Below the pieces are notes generated by a model, which did not search any database, had not been told where the DNA came from, and worked only from the letters and a program-made list of their open reading frames with translations. From positions 1 through 64,000 of the forward strand of contig CBDCLS010000001.1 of the NCBI GenBank assembly GCA_965218775.1: DNA of 64,000 nt, in the 5' to 3' direction. Each line of letters starts with the position of its first letter. Position 1 is the first letter of the stretch. Below, one piece after another: positions 16,359 to 24,374 of the stretch. The DNA comes from CAUZIZ01 sp965218775 (GTDB lineage: Bacteria > Acidobacteriota > UBA6911 > RPQK01 > JAJDTT01). The position numbers and the translations under genes were made by a program.

Positions 16359-17061
16359 AGAAATGGCGGACCCAGGAGACCCTCCCAAGGTGGCAAAGAG
16401 ACCCCAGACGATCAGCCGAGCAATGGAAGACTACCTGAAAACGATCTACCAGCAGGTGAGTCACGATGGCAGAATCTCGACTTCGAAACTGGCCGAGGCC
16501 ATGGCTTGTTCTCCCGCCAGCGTGACCAACATGCTGCAAAAGCTCTCGGATTTAACACTGGTGGAATACACTCCCTACCAGGGTGTCAGCATGACGCCTG
16601 CCGGGGCAAGGATCGCACTCGAGATTATTCGGCATCATCGCCTCATCGAGCTTTATCTCTCTAAAATACTCGGTTATACCTGGGACAAGGTCCACGCCGA
16701 AGCAGATCGACTCGAACACGTTATTTCAGAGGAGTTTGAGGAAAAGATCGACGAAGCCCTAGGGCGACCGCGCAAGGACCCACACGGACATCCCATCCCG
16801 ACCAAGGACGGCAAGATCGACGTCGAGCACGCCTCCACTCTCTGGGAAGTGGCCGAGGGCCAGACTGTCCTGGTGCAGAGAGTGAGCGATCGTGACCCTG
16901 AGGTCCTCCGCTATCTCGCCTCGATCGGTATCTATCCGGAAGTGAACCTCAAGGTCGTCAAACGATCTCCATTCAACGGCCCGCTCTACGTTCAAATCAA
17001 CGACAGGGAGCACGGGCTGAGTGAGGAACTAGCTCAGCAGATCCACGTGGCTGCGCCATGA
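16351..17061 (+). CDS. DtxR/MntR-family metal-dependent transcriptional regulator
   Basis: The 236-residue product has the three DtxR domains: an N-terminal winged helix (AMEDYLKTIYQQVSHDGRIS, KLAEAMACSPASVTNMLQKL, LVEYTPYQGVSMTPAG), a metal-binding dimerisation domain (ARIALEIIRHHRLIELYLSK to DRLEHVISEEFEEKID, with HPIPTKDG) and a C-terminal FeoA/SH3-like domain (LWEVAEGQTVLVQRVSD to YVQINDREHGLSEELAQQ). Such regulators repress metal-uptake genes when bound to Fe(II) or Mn(II). The start is a GTG at 16351. It overlaps the following acyl-CoA ligase gene in an ATGA, an unexpected partner; no metal transporter is in sight. Confidence 0.9.
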   Translation: MTKEMADPGDPPKVAKRPQTISRAMEDYLKTIYQQVSHDGRISTSKLAEAMACSPASVTNMLQKLSDLTLVEYTPYQGVSMTPAGARIALEIIRHHRLIELYLSKILGYTWDKVHAEADRLEHVISEEFEEKIDEALGRPRKDPHGHPIPTKDGKIDVEHASTLWEVAEGQTVLVQRVSDRDPEVLRYLASIGIYPEVNLKVVKRSPFNGPLYVQINDREHGLSEELAQQIHVAAP

Positions 17062-18629
17062 AGGTTCCGCTCACGCCGATCCGCTTTCTCTACCGGGCCC
17101 GTGCACAGTTCGGTAGCAAGACAGGCGTCATCGATGGAGAGGACTCCTGGACCTACTCCCAATTCGCTGATCGCTGCCATCGACTAGCCGCCCTACTGCT
17201 TGCCTGGGGTATCCCGCCGGGGGCGCGCGTCGCTTTCCTGTCCTATAACTCGCACGCCCTATTAGAGGCCTACTATGGGGTGCTTCTGGCGGAAGCCGTC
17301 CTGCTTCCTCTGAACGTCCGCCTCACCGCCAATGATTTTCGCCTGATTCTCGAAGACGCAGAAGCGGATGTCCTTTTCTTGGATCCAGACTTTCTGCCGC
17401 TGATCGAGAAGATCCGGGGAGACCTGAGGACGGTCAAAGGATTCGTTCTGCTTGAACCCGGCCATTCGAAGGATTGGACCGAGCCTCATGCCTACGATGA
17501 ATTGATCCAGCAGCAGTCTCCCATGCCCGATAAAGACGTCCAACCGATTGACGAAGATGGCCTGGCAGAACTTTTCTATACCTCGGGAACGTCGGGGCGG
17601 CCCAAAGGGGTCATGCTGACCCATCGAAACCTCTACCTCCACGCATTAGAGGTTGCGTTGATGCTGGGCACACGTGATGACGAGGTCCAGCTGCACACCA
17701 TTCCCCTTTTTCACGTCAACGGGTGGGGCAGTCCACAGTTCCTTACGTGTGTGGGAGGATGCCACGTCCTTATGCGGAAATTCGAGCCGCAAACAACCTT
17801 TCAGTTGATCCAGAAACACCGTGTGACCCTCTTCTGTGCGGTCCCCACGATGGCCCTGTCACTACTGAGCCACTCAGAAAAGGCAGCCTATGACCTCTCC
17901 TCCATGCGCCTGGTCAACCTCGGAGGTGCCCCCTCTACGCCGGAACTGGTGAGGCGATTGGAAGAGACCTTCTCATGTCAGTGTGTTGCCGGATACGGAT
18001 TGACGGAAACCTCGCCCGTAGTAACGCTTGCCTTCCCCAAAGCGCATCTTGGCGAGAAGGGAGAGAAGTTACTCCAAACCAAGGCGATGACGGGCTATCC
18101 GGTTCCGGGGGTCGAATTGAGGATTCTGGACCAGGCCGAACAACCCCTTCCCTGGGATGGAACCACGTCCGGCGAGCTCGTGGTTCGTGGCGACTCTGTC
18201 ATGAAAGGCTACTGGAAAGAGGAGCAGGACGATCTGGCGGCCCCCAACGGCTGGTTCCTCACTGGTGACCTGGCAACAATCAACCAGCACGGCTACGTCA
18301 GAATCGTCGACCGCAAGAAGGACGTGATTGTCAGCGGCGGCGAGAACATCTCCAGCCTGGAGCTGGAAAAGACGTTGCTTGCCCATCCCGCGGTTCTGGA
18401 GTGTGCGGTGATCGCCGTCCCCAACAGTCGTTGGGGAGAAGTCCCCAAAGCCGTGGTCGTTCTGCGCGAGGGGCAAACCACCAGCGAGAAGGAACTCTTG
18501 GCACACTGTAGGCAGCAGTTGGCGAGGTTCAAGGTTCCGCGGAGTATCCAGTTGGTCGACAGCCTACCCAAGGGAGGTACGGGGAAGGTCCTCAAGCGAA
18601 GGCTGCGCGAGAGCTATTGGGACTCGTAG
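17058..18629 (+). CDS. Acyl-CoA synthetase (AMP-forming fatty-acid CoA ligase)
   Basis: The 523-residue enzyme activates a fatty or aromatic acid to an acyl-adenylate and then to the CoA thioester. All ANL-superfamily motifs are present: the P-loop LFYTSGTSGRPKGVMLTHRN (about residue 170), GYGLTETSPVVTLAFP (about 315), GELVVRGDSVMKGYW, TGDLATINQHGYVRIVDRKK and the C-terminal lysine motif PKGGTGKVLKRRLRE. The sequence is closest in feel to medium/long-chain fatty acyl-CoA ligases (FadD3/AlkK type). It is coupled to the DtxR-family gene by a 4-bp overlap. Substrate chain length cannot be read from the sequence. Confidence 0.92.
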   Translation: MKVPLTPIRFLYRARAQFGSKTGVIDGEDSWTYSQFADRCHRLAALLLAWGIPPGARVAFLSYNSHALLEAYYGVLLAEAVLLPLNVRLTANDFRLILEDAEADVLFLDPDFLPLIEKIRGDLRTVKGFVLLEPGHSKDWTEPHAYDELIQQQSPMPDKDVQPIDEDGLAELFYTSGTSGRPKGVMLTHRNLYLHALEVALMLGTRDDEVQLHTIPLFHVNGWGSPQFLTCVGGCHVLMRKFEPQTTFQLIQKHRVTLFCAVPTMALSLLSHSEKAAYDLSSMRLVNLGGAPSTPELVRRLEETFSCQCVAGYGLTETSPVVTLAFPKAHLGEKGEKLLQTKAMTGYPVPGVELRILDQAEQPLPWDGTTSGELVVRGDSVMKGYWKEEQDDLAAPNGWFLTGDLATINQHGYVRIVDRKKDVIVSGGENISSLELEKTLLAHPAVLECAVIAVPNSRWGEVPKAVVVLREGQTTSEKELLAHCRQQLARFKVPRSIQLVDSLPKGGTGKVLKRRLRESYWDS

Positions 18630-18683
18630 GACCCGGGTTGGACCCGGGGAGATGTTGCTGTTGTCCGGCTCTCTCCTCGGAAC

Positions 18684-18957
18684 TAGTACAGCGTTCTGTA
18701 AATACCGATACGTTTGTGGCGAGCGCGACGGGTCGAGTTCGCGAAGCGACGCCGAACTAGATGCCTCGTATCTTGGAGGAGGCGCGACAAAGAAATCGGC
18801 GCGTCCCGTCGCCACCCGTAGGGCAGATGGGGGTTGCGGACGACCTCTGTGTTGGTCGTCGTCGAAGATGGCCAAGCATCGTCTTCCTCCTCCTGCCTTG
18901 ATCTCGCCTCGCAAGCCCCATCTGCAAACGTATCGGTATTTACAGAACGCTGTACCA
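18684..18957 (-). mobile_element. Palindromic TA-flanked element, family 1, copy d (inverted)
   Basis: This 274-bp copy has the core in reverse orientation. Arms at 18684-18716 and 18925-18957 match at 32 of 33; the one change turns the right CTAG into CCAG. The arm sequence (TAGTACAGCGTTCTGTAAAT and on) differs clearly from that of copies b, e and h, whereas the core is nearly the same. The inner stem uses GCG/CGC where copies b, h and i use GTG/CAC. It lies between the acyl-CoA ligase and aroF genes. Confidence 0.85.
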
Positions 18958-19100
18958 GGGCTCATATCGATGACGATTCAAGTCGTTCGCGGCTGTGCTT
19001 TGCTCTTACATCGATAGATCCACTTCCTAGCGACGTTCAGACGTTTTAGACATTCGGACGTTCGGACCGATTGTTCAAGTTCTAGATCGCCTCGCCGCCC

Positions 19101-19127
19101 TTGATCTGAATACGGCCGTGCTATACT
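19101..19127 (+). promoter_or_regulatory. Possible sigma-70-type promoter of aroF
   Basis: TTGATC (19101-19106) and TATACT (19122-19127) are separated by 15 bp, shorter than the usual 17, about 35 bp before the aroF start. An AAGGAG ribosome site then precedes ATG 19162. Confidence 0.4.
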
Positions 19128-19161
19128 CCGGCTTAAGAAGCATCCCCCAAGGAGTAGTGAA

Positions 19162-20178
19162 ATGATTGTGGTCATGAAGTCCGACGCCACGTCGGATCAA
19201 ATCGAGAAGACGATGAAGCGTATCGAGTCCCTCGGCCTGAAGCCTCACCCGATCCAGGGGGTCGAAAGAACCGTCATAGGAGCCGTAGGTGACGAACGTG
19301 GCAAAAGCGCATTCGAGAGTCTGATCGAAATCGAGGGTGTCGAGAACGTGATCCCGATCCTCAAGCCTTTCAAGCTGGCTTCGCGGGAACTGAAGTCCGA
19401 ACCGAGCGAATTCAAAGTGGGTTCAGTACAGATCGGAGGCAAGGGATTCGCGCTGATCGCGGGCCCCTGCTCGGTAGAGAGTGAGGAGCAGATACTGGAC
19501 GTCGCACGACAGGTCAAGGCAAGGGGCGCCAACATGCTTCGAGGAGGTGCCTTCAAACCCCGTACCTCTCCCTACAGCTTTCAGGGACTGGAAGACGAGG
19601 GATTGAAGCTGCTAGCCAAGGCCCGAGAGGAAACCGGACTCCCCATCGTGACCGAGGTCCTCTCATCCGAGGACGTCGAGCGGGTGGCTGAGTTCACCGA
19701 CGTGTTGCAGGTGGGCGCTCGCAACATGCAGAACTACTCGCTCTTGAAGAAACTGGGGAAGGCAGACCGTACTGTCTTACTCAAACGAGGAATGATGTAC
19801 ACCATCAAGGAAACCCTGATGGCAGCAGAATATATCCTTACCAGTGGCAATCCCCGCGTGATGCTGTGTGAACGTGGCATCCGGACTTTCGAAGACTCGA
19901 CCCGCAACACTCTCGATCTGGCTGCGGTTGCCCTGATGAAAGACTGGTCTCATCTGCCGGTCATCGTGGACCCAACCCACGGCACAGGAGTGAGGCAGCT
20001 GATTCCTCGAATGTGTAAGGCTGCTATTGCCGCCGGGGCCGATGGCCTCATGGTCGAAGTCCATCCCCATCCGGAAGAAGCACTATCAGACGGTTTTCAG
20101 GCCCTCTTGCCCGACCAGTTCCTGGAACTGACAGCGGGCATCCAACCCTACCTGGCGATTGAAGGCAAACAGATCTAA
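19162..20178 (+). CDS. aroF: 3-deoxy-7-phosphoheptulonate (DAHP) synthase, type I-beta
   Basis: The enzyme joins phosphoenolpyruvate and erythrose 4-phosphate in the first step of aromatic amino acid synthesis. The 338-residue length and order of domains equal the Thermotoga maritima enzyme: an N-terminal ferredoxin-like regulatory domain (residues 1-70, MIVVMKSDATSDQIEK to GVENVIPILKPFKLASRE) and a TIM barrel. Barrel motifs include ALIAGPCSVESEEQI, RGGAFKPRTSPYSFQG, DVLQVGARNMQNYSLLKKLG, LLKRGM, LCERGIRTFE and PVIVDPTHGTG. Metal and PEP ligands (Cys in AGPCS, His in DPTHGTG) are present. The N-terminal domain suggests feedback control by Tyr or Phe. Convergent with trxB, with only 39 bp between. 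Confidence 0.95.
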   Translation: MIVVMKSDATSDQIEKTMKRIESLGLKPHPIQGVERTVIGAVGDERGKSAFESLIEIEGVENVIPILKPFKLASRELKSEPSEFKVGSVQIGGKGFALIAGPCSVESEEQILDVARQVKARGANMLRGGAFKPRTSPYSFQGLEDEGLKLLAKAREETGLPIVTEVLSSEDVERVAEFTDVLQVGARNMQNYSLLKKLGKADRTVLLKRGMMYTIKETLMAAEYILTSGNPRVMLCERGIRTFEDSTRNTLDLAAVALMKDWSHLPVIVDPTHGTGVRQLIPRMCKAAIAAGADGLMVEVHPHPEEALSDGFQALLPDQFLELTAGIQPYLAIEGKQI

Positions 20179-20217
20179 GCAGCCCAGCTTGCCCTTCCAG
20201 GGGCGAGGGAGCCGCAA

Positions 20218-21198
20218 TTAGGCGGTTGGCGCTTCGCTCTCGGTGCTGGCAACACTGACGGCAGCCGCCTGGGGTTGGGTGTGGGCACGCTCCTCCAGAT
20301 ACCTCTCCGCGTCAATCGCCGCCTTGCACCCGGCTCCCGCAGCCGTCACCGCTTGACGATAGACCTGGTCGTGGACATCTCCCGCCGCGAACACTCCTTC
20401 GACGCTGGTCCGCGATCCGTCGTGGACTACGAGGTAGCCATTGTCCATCTCGAGCTGCCCCTCGAACATCTCAGTGTTCGGTTGATGCCCGATCCCGATG
20501 AAAACTCCATCGGTGGGAAGCAGGGTTTCGGCCCCCGTTTTGATATTCTTGATCCGGATCGCCTCCACCCGTGACTGATCCGGGTCCAGGATTTCTTCGA
20601 TCACGGAATCCCAGACAAAGTCGATCTTGGGATGCTTGAGAGCGCGCTCGGCCATGATCTTCGATGCCCTCAGCTGATCCCGACGATGGACGATTGTGAC
20701 CGAGTCCGCGAACTTCGTCAGATAGAGGGCCTCCTCCATGGCGGTGTCACCGCCGCCTACCACAACCACCTTGAGACCCCTAAAGAAATACCCATCACAG
20801 GTGGCACAGGTAGAGACCCCGCGCCCGAGCAACTTCGACTCCGACTCCAGGCCCAGCAACTTGGCCGAAGCGCCGGATGCGATGATCAGACTCTCTGACT
20901 GAAAGGTATTCTGGTCGGTCTTGACGGTAAAGGGCAGATTCAGGTCGACCGACCGTGCAACTTCCATCTGGTACTTCGCACCAAAACGCTCCGCCTGCTC
21001 CTTCATCTTTTGCACCAGATCAGGACCATCGAGCCCCTCTGGAAATCCTGGGTAGTTTTCAACCAAAGTGGTCAGGGTCAGCTGTCCACCGGGCTCGTGA
21101 CCTTCCAGGACAAGAGGTTCCAGATTGGCCCGAGCCGCATAGATTGCCGCCGTTGACCCAGCACAGCCAGAGCCCAGTATGATCACCTTGTACACCAT
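20218..21198 (-). CDS. trxB: Thioredoxin reductase
   Basis: The 326-residue flavoenzyme passes electrons from NADPH to thioredoxin. It has the FAD site IILGSGCAGSTAAIYAARAN, the central redox pair in STCATCDGYFF, the NADPH site VVVVGGGDTAMEEALYLTKF, the HRRDQLRASKIM block for NADPH phosphate and the C-terminal FAD motif GVFAAGDVHDQVYRQAVTAA. The usual GSGPAG is GSGCAG here, a substitution seen in some family members. A Gln/Ala/Ser-rich tail of ~15 residues is extra. ATG 21198 follows a partial AAAGGGA ribosome site. No thioredoxin gene is adjacent. Confidence 0.95.
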   Translation of the reverse strand: MVYKVIILGSGCAGSTAAIYAARANLEPLVLEGHEPGGQLTLTTLVENYPGFPEGLDGPDLVQKMKEQAERFGAKYQMEVARSVDLNLPFTVKTDQNTFQSESLIIASGASAKLLGLESESKLLGRGVSTCATCDGYFFRGLKVVVVGGGDTAMEEALYLTKFADSVTIVHRRDQLRASKIMAERALKHPKIDFVWDSVIEEILDPDQSRVEAIRIKNIKTGAETLLPTDGVFIGIGHQPNTEMFEGQLEMDNGYLVVHDGSRTSVEGVFAAGDVHDQVYRQAVTAAGAGCKAAIDAERYLEERAHTQPQAAAVSVASTESEAPTA

Positions 21199-21229
21199 TA
21201 GAATCCCTTTCCGCGCCCACCGACGCTAT

Positions 21230-21372
21230 GAGCAGTGAGCAGTGAATCATGCCCTTTCCCGCTTCTCGCTTCTCGCTTCTTCTAGAATCTAACCCTACCT
21301 GAAACTCTCCCGCTCCATCATTTCTTCGACTTTTCGCTCCTCACTCGTTCACTGGCTCACTGCTTACTGCTC
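21230..21372. repeat. Inverted repeat of GAGCAGTGAGCAGTGA type around a simple-sequence stretch
   Basis: GAGCAGTGAGCAGTGA at 21230-21245 is mirrored by TCACTGCTTACTGCTC at about 21357-21372 (15 of 16). Between them lies a pyrimidine-rich run of repeated GCTTCTC units. The right arm covers the end of the nucleoside-hydrolase gene. Such GAGCAGTGA arrays may be a small repeat family; no function is evident. Confidence 0.55.
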
Positions 21373-22530
21373 ACTGACTAACTGCCCGCTATCCCGCAAA
21401 GGCGGCTGGCTGGCCAAGGCAACCAGGGCTTCCCTGACCCGAACGATCTGCTCCGCCGTAACTCTAAGGTATCGGTCTCCTCGTCGGCCACCGGGTCTCA
21501 GCTCAACCATGCCCTGATCGCTGATCCTGAACTCGCCTGTCTCGGAAAGTCCGAAATAACCCCGGTCTGGTCGGACTGCGTAAAGGACACTGGTCAGATC
21601 CCAGGTAGATCGGTCGTAGGGCATCGTATCGTGAAGTTCGTAGCCCTCTTTCAAGGGATGAGACTCCTCGTATCCGAAATCCTTCTGGATACTCTCGGCC
21701 GGATACTGGATCGCTTCGCCAATTTCGTAGCCGCTCATGATAACGGGAGTCGGCCACCGCAGGAGCACCCGCCTCGATGCCTCCAGATCCGTTCGGATAT
21801 TGTATTCCCTGAATCCCTCGGGTCTAGGGGTACCAAAGTGCCCTCCCATCATGGACAAGAGTCTTACCTTGTGCGAAACCAGTTCACGTCCGTCCAGGCG
21901 AGAGTGACGATCCGGGGGAGAGTCTAGAAGACGAGCCAGATTGGTCGCGAACCCTACGACGACCACCGTAACAGCTGCATCCGGCTGAGCAGAAAGCGTG
22001 CGCCGGAGGAGATCAGTGGCATCCACTACCTGATCCGGACGCAGAATCCTACGCCGGTAGCGCAACGCGCTACCGTTACGCGCCTCCGAGAGCTGCTTCA
22101 CATAGCTTCCGGGAGTCCGGGTCATTCCATCCCGGACCAGTCCTACCGGAATCTCGGGCCGTCCGTAGAAGTGATTGACGAGGTCGGAGAAGGCAGCGGC
22201 GTAGAAATTGTCCTTACTGACTGTGACGGCCAGGAGGGTACACTCGTCCCTACTCTGTAAGGCGTGGATCACACCCAAAGCCAGAGCATCGTCGATATCG
22301 TTCCCCATATCGGTGTCGTAGATGATCCGCACCGGTCCCTCCGTTTGAAGCCTCCCCTGAGCCTGGCCCTCCCTGGAACAGCCGGATCCGATAACCAGAG
22401 CCAGAAGCAACAGGCGCGAAAGCGACCTCGTTGCCTTGCCAATCGAACAGACTTGCCAGATCGGGACTCCGCTGTCTGACTGGGCAAGCATGGGACGACG
22501 CATCTCAATCGTTCCCCGATCAGCACTCAT
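21364..22530 (-). CDS. Nucleoside hydrolase-like lipoprotein (inosine/uridine-preferring family)
   Basis: The protein has the calcium/active-site motif of nucleoside hydrolases, IIYDTDMGNDIDDALALGVI, followed by ECTLLAVTVSKDN and NGSALRYRRR. The N-terminus SLSRLLLLALVIGSGCS is a lipoprotein signal with a lipobox ending in Cys, so the enzyme should act outside the cytoplasm, unlike classical members. With the start at ATG 22530 it has 388 residues and overlaps the stop of the ThuA gene in an ATGA. An inside-operon symporter and sugar-related proteins suggest scavenging of nucleosides or related glycosides. The conserved C-terminal His/Asp could not be placed with certainty. Confidence 0.85.
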   Translation of the reverse strand: MSADRGTIEMRRPMLAQSDSGVPIWQVCSIGKATRSLSRLLLLALVIGSGCSREGQAQGRLQTEGPVRIIYDTDMGNDIDDALALGVIHALQSRDECTLLAVTVSKDNFYAAAFSDLVNHFYGRPEIPVGLVRDGMTRTPGSYVKQLSEARNGSALRYRRRILRPDQVVDATDLLRRTLSAQPDAAVTVVVVGFATNLARLLDSPPDRHSRLDGRELVSHKVRLLSMMGGHFGTPRPEGFREYNIRTDLEASRRVLLRWPTPVIMSGYEIGEAIQYPAESIQKDFGYEESHPLKEGYELHDTMPYDRSTWDLTSVLYAVRPDRGYFGLSETGEFRISDQGMVELRPGGRRGDRYLRVTAEQIVRVREALVALASQPPLRDSGQLVSEQ

Positions 22531-24221
22531 CGACGTCGAAGGCACCACTCGACAGCGTTCCTCATAAGACGTTGGTACATGGGATGCAAGAGCGGCTCGA
22601 CCGGATGCCCGCTGGCCAGATGACAAACCCGTCCACCTCCCACTTCACGGACCCAGCCGGCCGGAACGGCAATCCCGTTGTCCATGCGACTCTGAAGGAT
22701 GAGATGCACTTGAGTCTCGTCGTAAAGGACAGGCGTGTGCTGTTCGTCCGCGGTGCTGAAGTCGCTGACCCCTACCGTGATCGGGTGGTTGTGATCGGCC
22801 ACTTCAATGCGGAACCTCTCGAAGGGACCGTGACCGATGTAGCGCCCTCCTACCAGCTTCAGATAGGGACCGGCAGGTGGATACAGGCCTAATGAATTAT
22901 GCAGGTTCAAGAAGGCACCACCCTTCTCGACGAAAGCGACAACCGCTTGCTCCTGCTCCAGGGTCATCCAGGTCTGGATCTTTCCATGGAGAGGATCCTC
23001 CAACTCACGTAGCTTCTCCCGTCGCCCATCGGTCCGGGGAACTTGCCGTCCGTCCCGTAAGATCAAGAGCAGCTCGACCTTTGCCAGGTTCTCAGCCGAG
23101 AGGGCCTCCACATCGACTGAAAAATGAGGAACCACTCCCGTGGCCTCGAGCACGCTCCCCAAGGCCTTTTCAATCGGAGCCGGTGGATGTGGGGAGTCCC
23201 CGAAGATAATCAACGCGTGTGGTCGCGAGTCGGTGGGTTCGGGAGGACTGCCATGGAAGGGCGCCGACGGAACTGTCAGCTCGCGAAAGACATACTCGAT
23301 CAGATCGGACCTTGGCCTAGTATGGGTCGTCCAGAACAGCAGATCGTAGGAGATCCGCACTCGGCTCTGGATCTCCTCTAATGAGTAGCCCGCGGCGATG
23401 TCGTGAGCTACCTGAATCCTGAGCTCCCCCAGAAGGGCGCGGAGCCGTCCCAACGTGTTGCTGCCCTCCCAGGAACCGAAGCCCGGAACCACACGCCTGG
23501 GAGCTAATTTTTCCAGCTCATCCAGAGCCGAGATCCAACGAAGGGTCTTCTTGCCCTTGGGCACTGCATGGCTGCCGTTGAAGACCAGCGGCCCGCCGAA
23601 GAGGATTTTCTCCTCGGGAAGTAAGACGGCCCCGGCACCTTCGAGCCTCACTGGATCCAGGGGAATGAATTCGAGCGCGCGCGACGCATCGCCGATCGAA
23701 CTCCGGGCCGAAACAATGTTCACCTGGGAAGAAGAGATTTCCTCCGAAGCCCGCAGCAGACGAGCACCAATCTTCGGCGAAGTAATGATACGCTCGACTC
23801 CGTTGCGCATTAAGGCTTCGACGATGGGGAGCGCCGGGTCGGGAGTCAGGAGACGACCCGGGTTGTGCCAACGTTTCCTTTCGGGATCATAATCACGGTT
23901 CAGACCCCAATCCGGATCGCTCCAGAGGTGCGTCAAAACCAGCCGTCTTGCCGGCTTACCCGTTCCCTTGGAAACCTGGTCCAAAAAACTCGAGACGGGC
24001 GTTCCTCGTGGAAGATCCACCAGCAGGATATGATCCTCGAGCTCAATCCAGCCGCAGTTGGCGTTGCCGTATTGATAGGAAAAGCCTGCAACGTGTACCC
24101 CAGGAGCCAATTCCTCTCTATGGGGAAGCATCTGCTTACCTCGTTCCGCACCAGACGCCGACCCAGCCAAGGCAAGGCTCAACGTCAGCAATCGAATCGT
24201 CAGTCTCCGTACAAGGCTCAT
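22527..24221 (-). CDS. Secreted fusion of degenerate metallo-beta-lactamase fold and ThuA domain
   Basis: From ATG 24221 the product has 564 residues and a signal peptide (MSLVRRLTIRLLTLSLALAG, then SASGAE). Residues ~30-330 look like a metallo-beta-lactamase fold: VHVAGFSYQYGNANCGWIEL, HILLVDLPRGTPVSSFL, RLVLTHLWSDPDWGLNRDYD, FGGPLVF and RVVPGFG. The normal HxHxDH zinc site is replaced by THLWSDPDWG, so metal binding is uncertain. Residues ~340-560 are a ThuA (class-I glutaminase-like) domain: ALIIFGDSPHP, VVAFVEKGGAFLNLHNSLGL, YIGHGPFERFRIEVADHNHP and GRVCHLASGHPVEPLLHP. ThuA proteins are tied to trehalose/sugar use. Longer starts up to 24362 exist but lack a signal at the N-terminus. Confidence 0.75.
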   Translation of the reverse strand: MSLVRRLTIRLLTLSLALAGSASGAERGKQMLPHREELAPGVHVAGFSYQYGNANCGWIELEDHILLVDLPRGTPVSSFLDQVSKGTGKPARRLVLTHLWSDPDWGLNRDYDPERKRWHNPGRLLTPDPALPIVEALMRNGVERIITSPKIGARLLRASEEISSSQVNIVSARSSIGDASRALEFIPLDPVRLEGAGAVLLPEEKILFGGPLVFNGSHAVPKGKKTLRWISALDELEKLAPRRVVPGFGSWEGSNTLGRLRALLGELRIQVAHDIAAGYSLEEIQSRVRISYDLLFWTTHTRPRSDLIEYVFRELTVPSAPFHGSPPEPTDSRPHALIIFGDSPHPPAPIEKALGSVLEATGVVPHFSVDVEALSAENLAKVELLLILRDGRQVPRTDGRREKLRELEDPLHGKIQTWMTLEQEQAVVAFVEKGGAFLNLHNSLGLYPPAGPYLKLVGGRYIGHGPFERFRIEVADHNHPITVGVSDFSTADEQHTPVLYDETQVHLILQSRMDNGIAVPAGWVREVGGGRVCHLASGHPVEPLLHPMYQRLMRNAVEWCLRRR

Positions 24222-24374
24222 GGTTGGTGCGAAGTATTCCGAGCCCCTGGAAAATGGAGATTCATTGGACCCTGAAGCCAATCGGGGGACGATCTCCCGG
24301 GGCCGACTTTCAACAGCTGAGTCTGTTTTATGCATCATTCTTCTCCAAGTGCAGGATGGCATCCGGAAACAACA

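Noticed and set aside
18630..18683. ACCCGGGTTGGACCCGGG after the acyl-CoA ligase as a terminator
   Set aside because: The stem is short and self-overlapping and no T-run follows.
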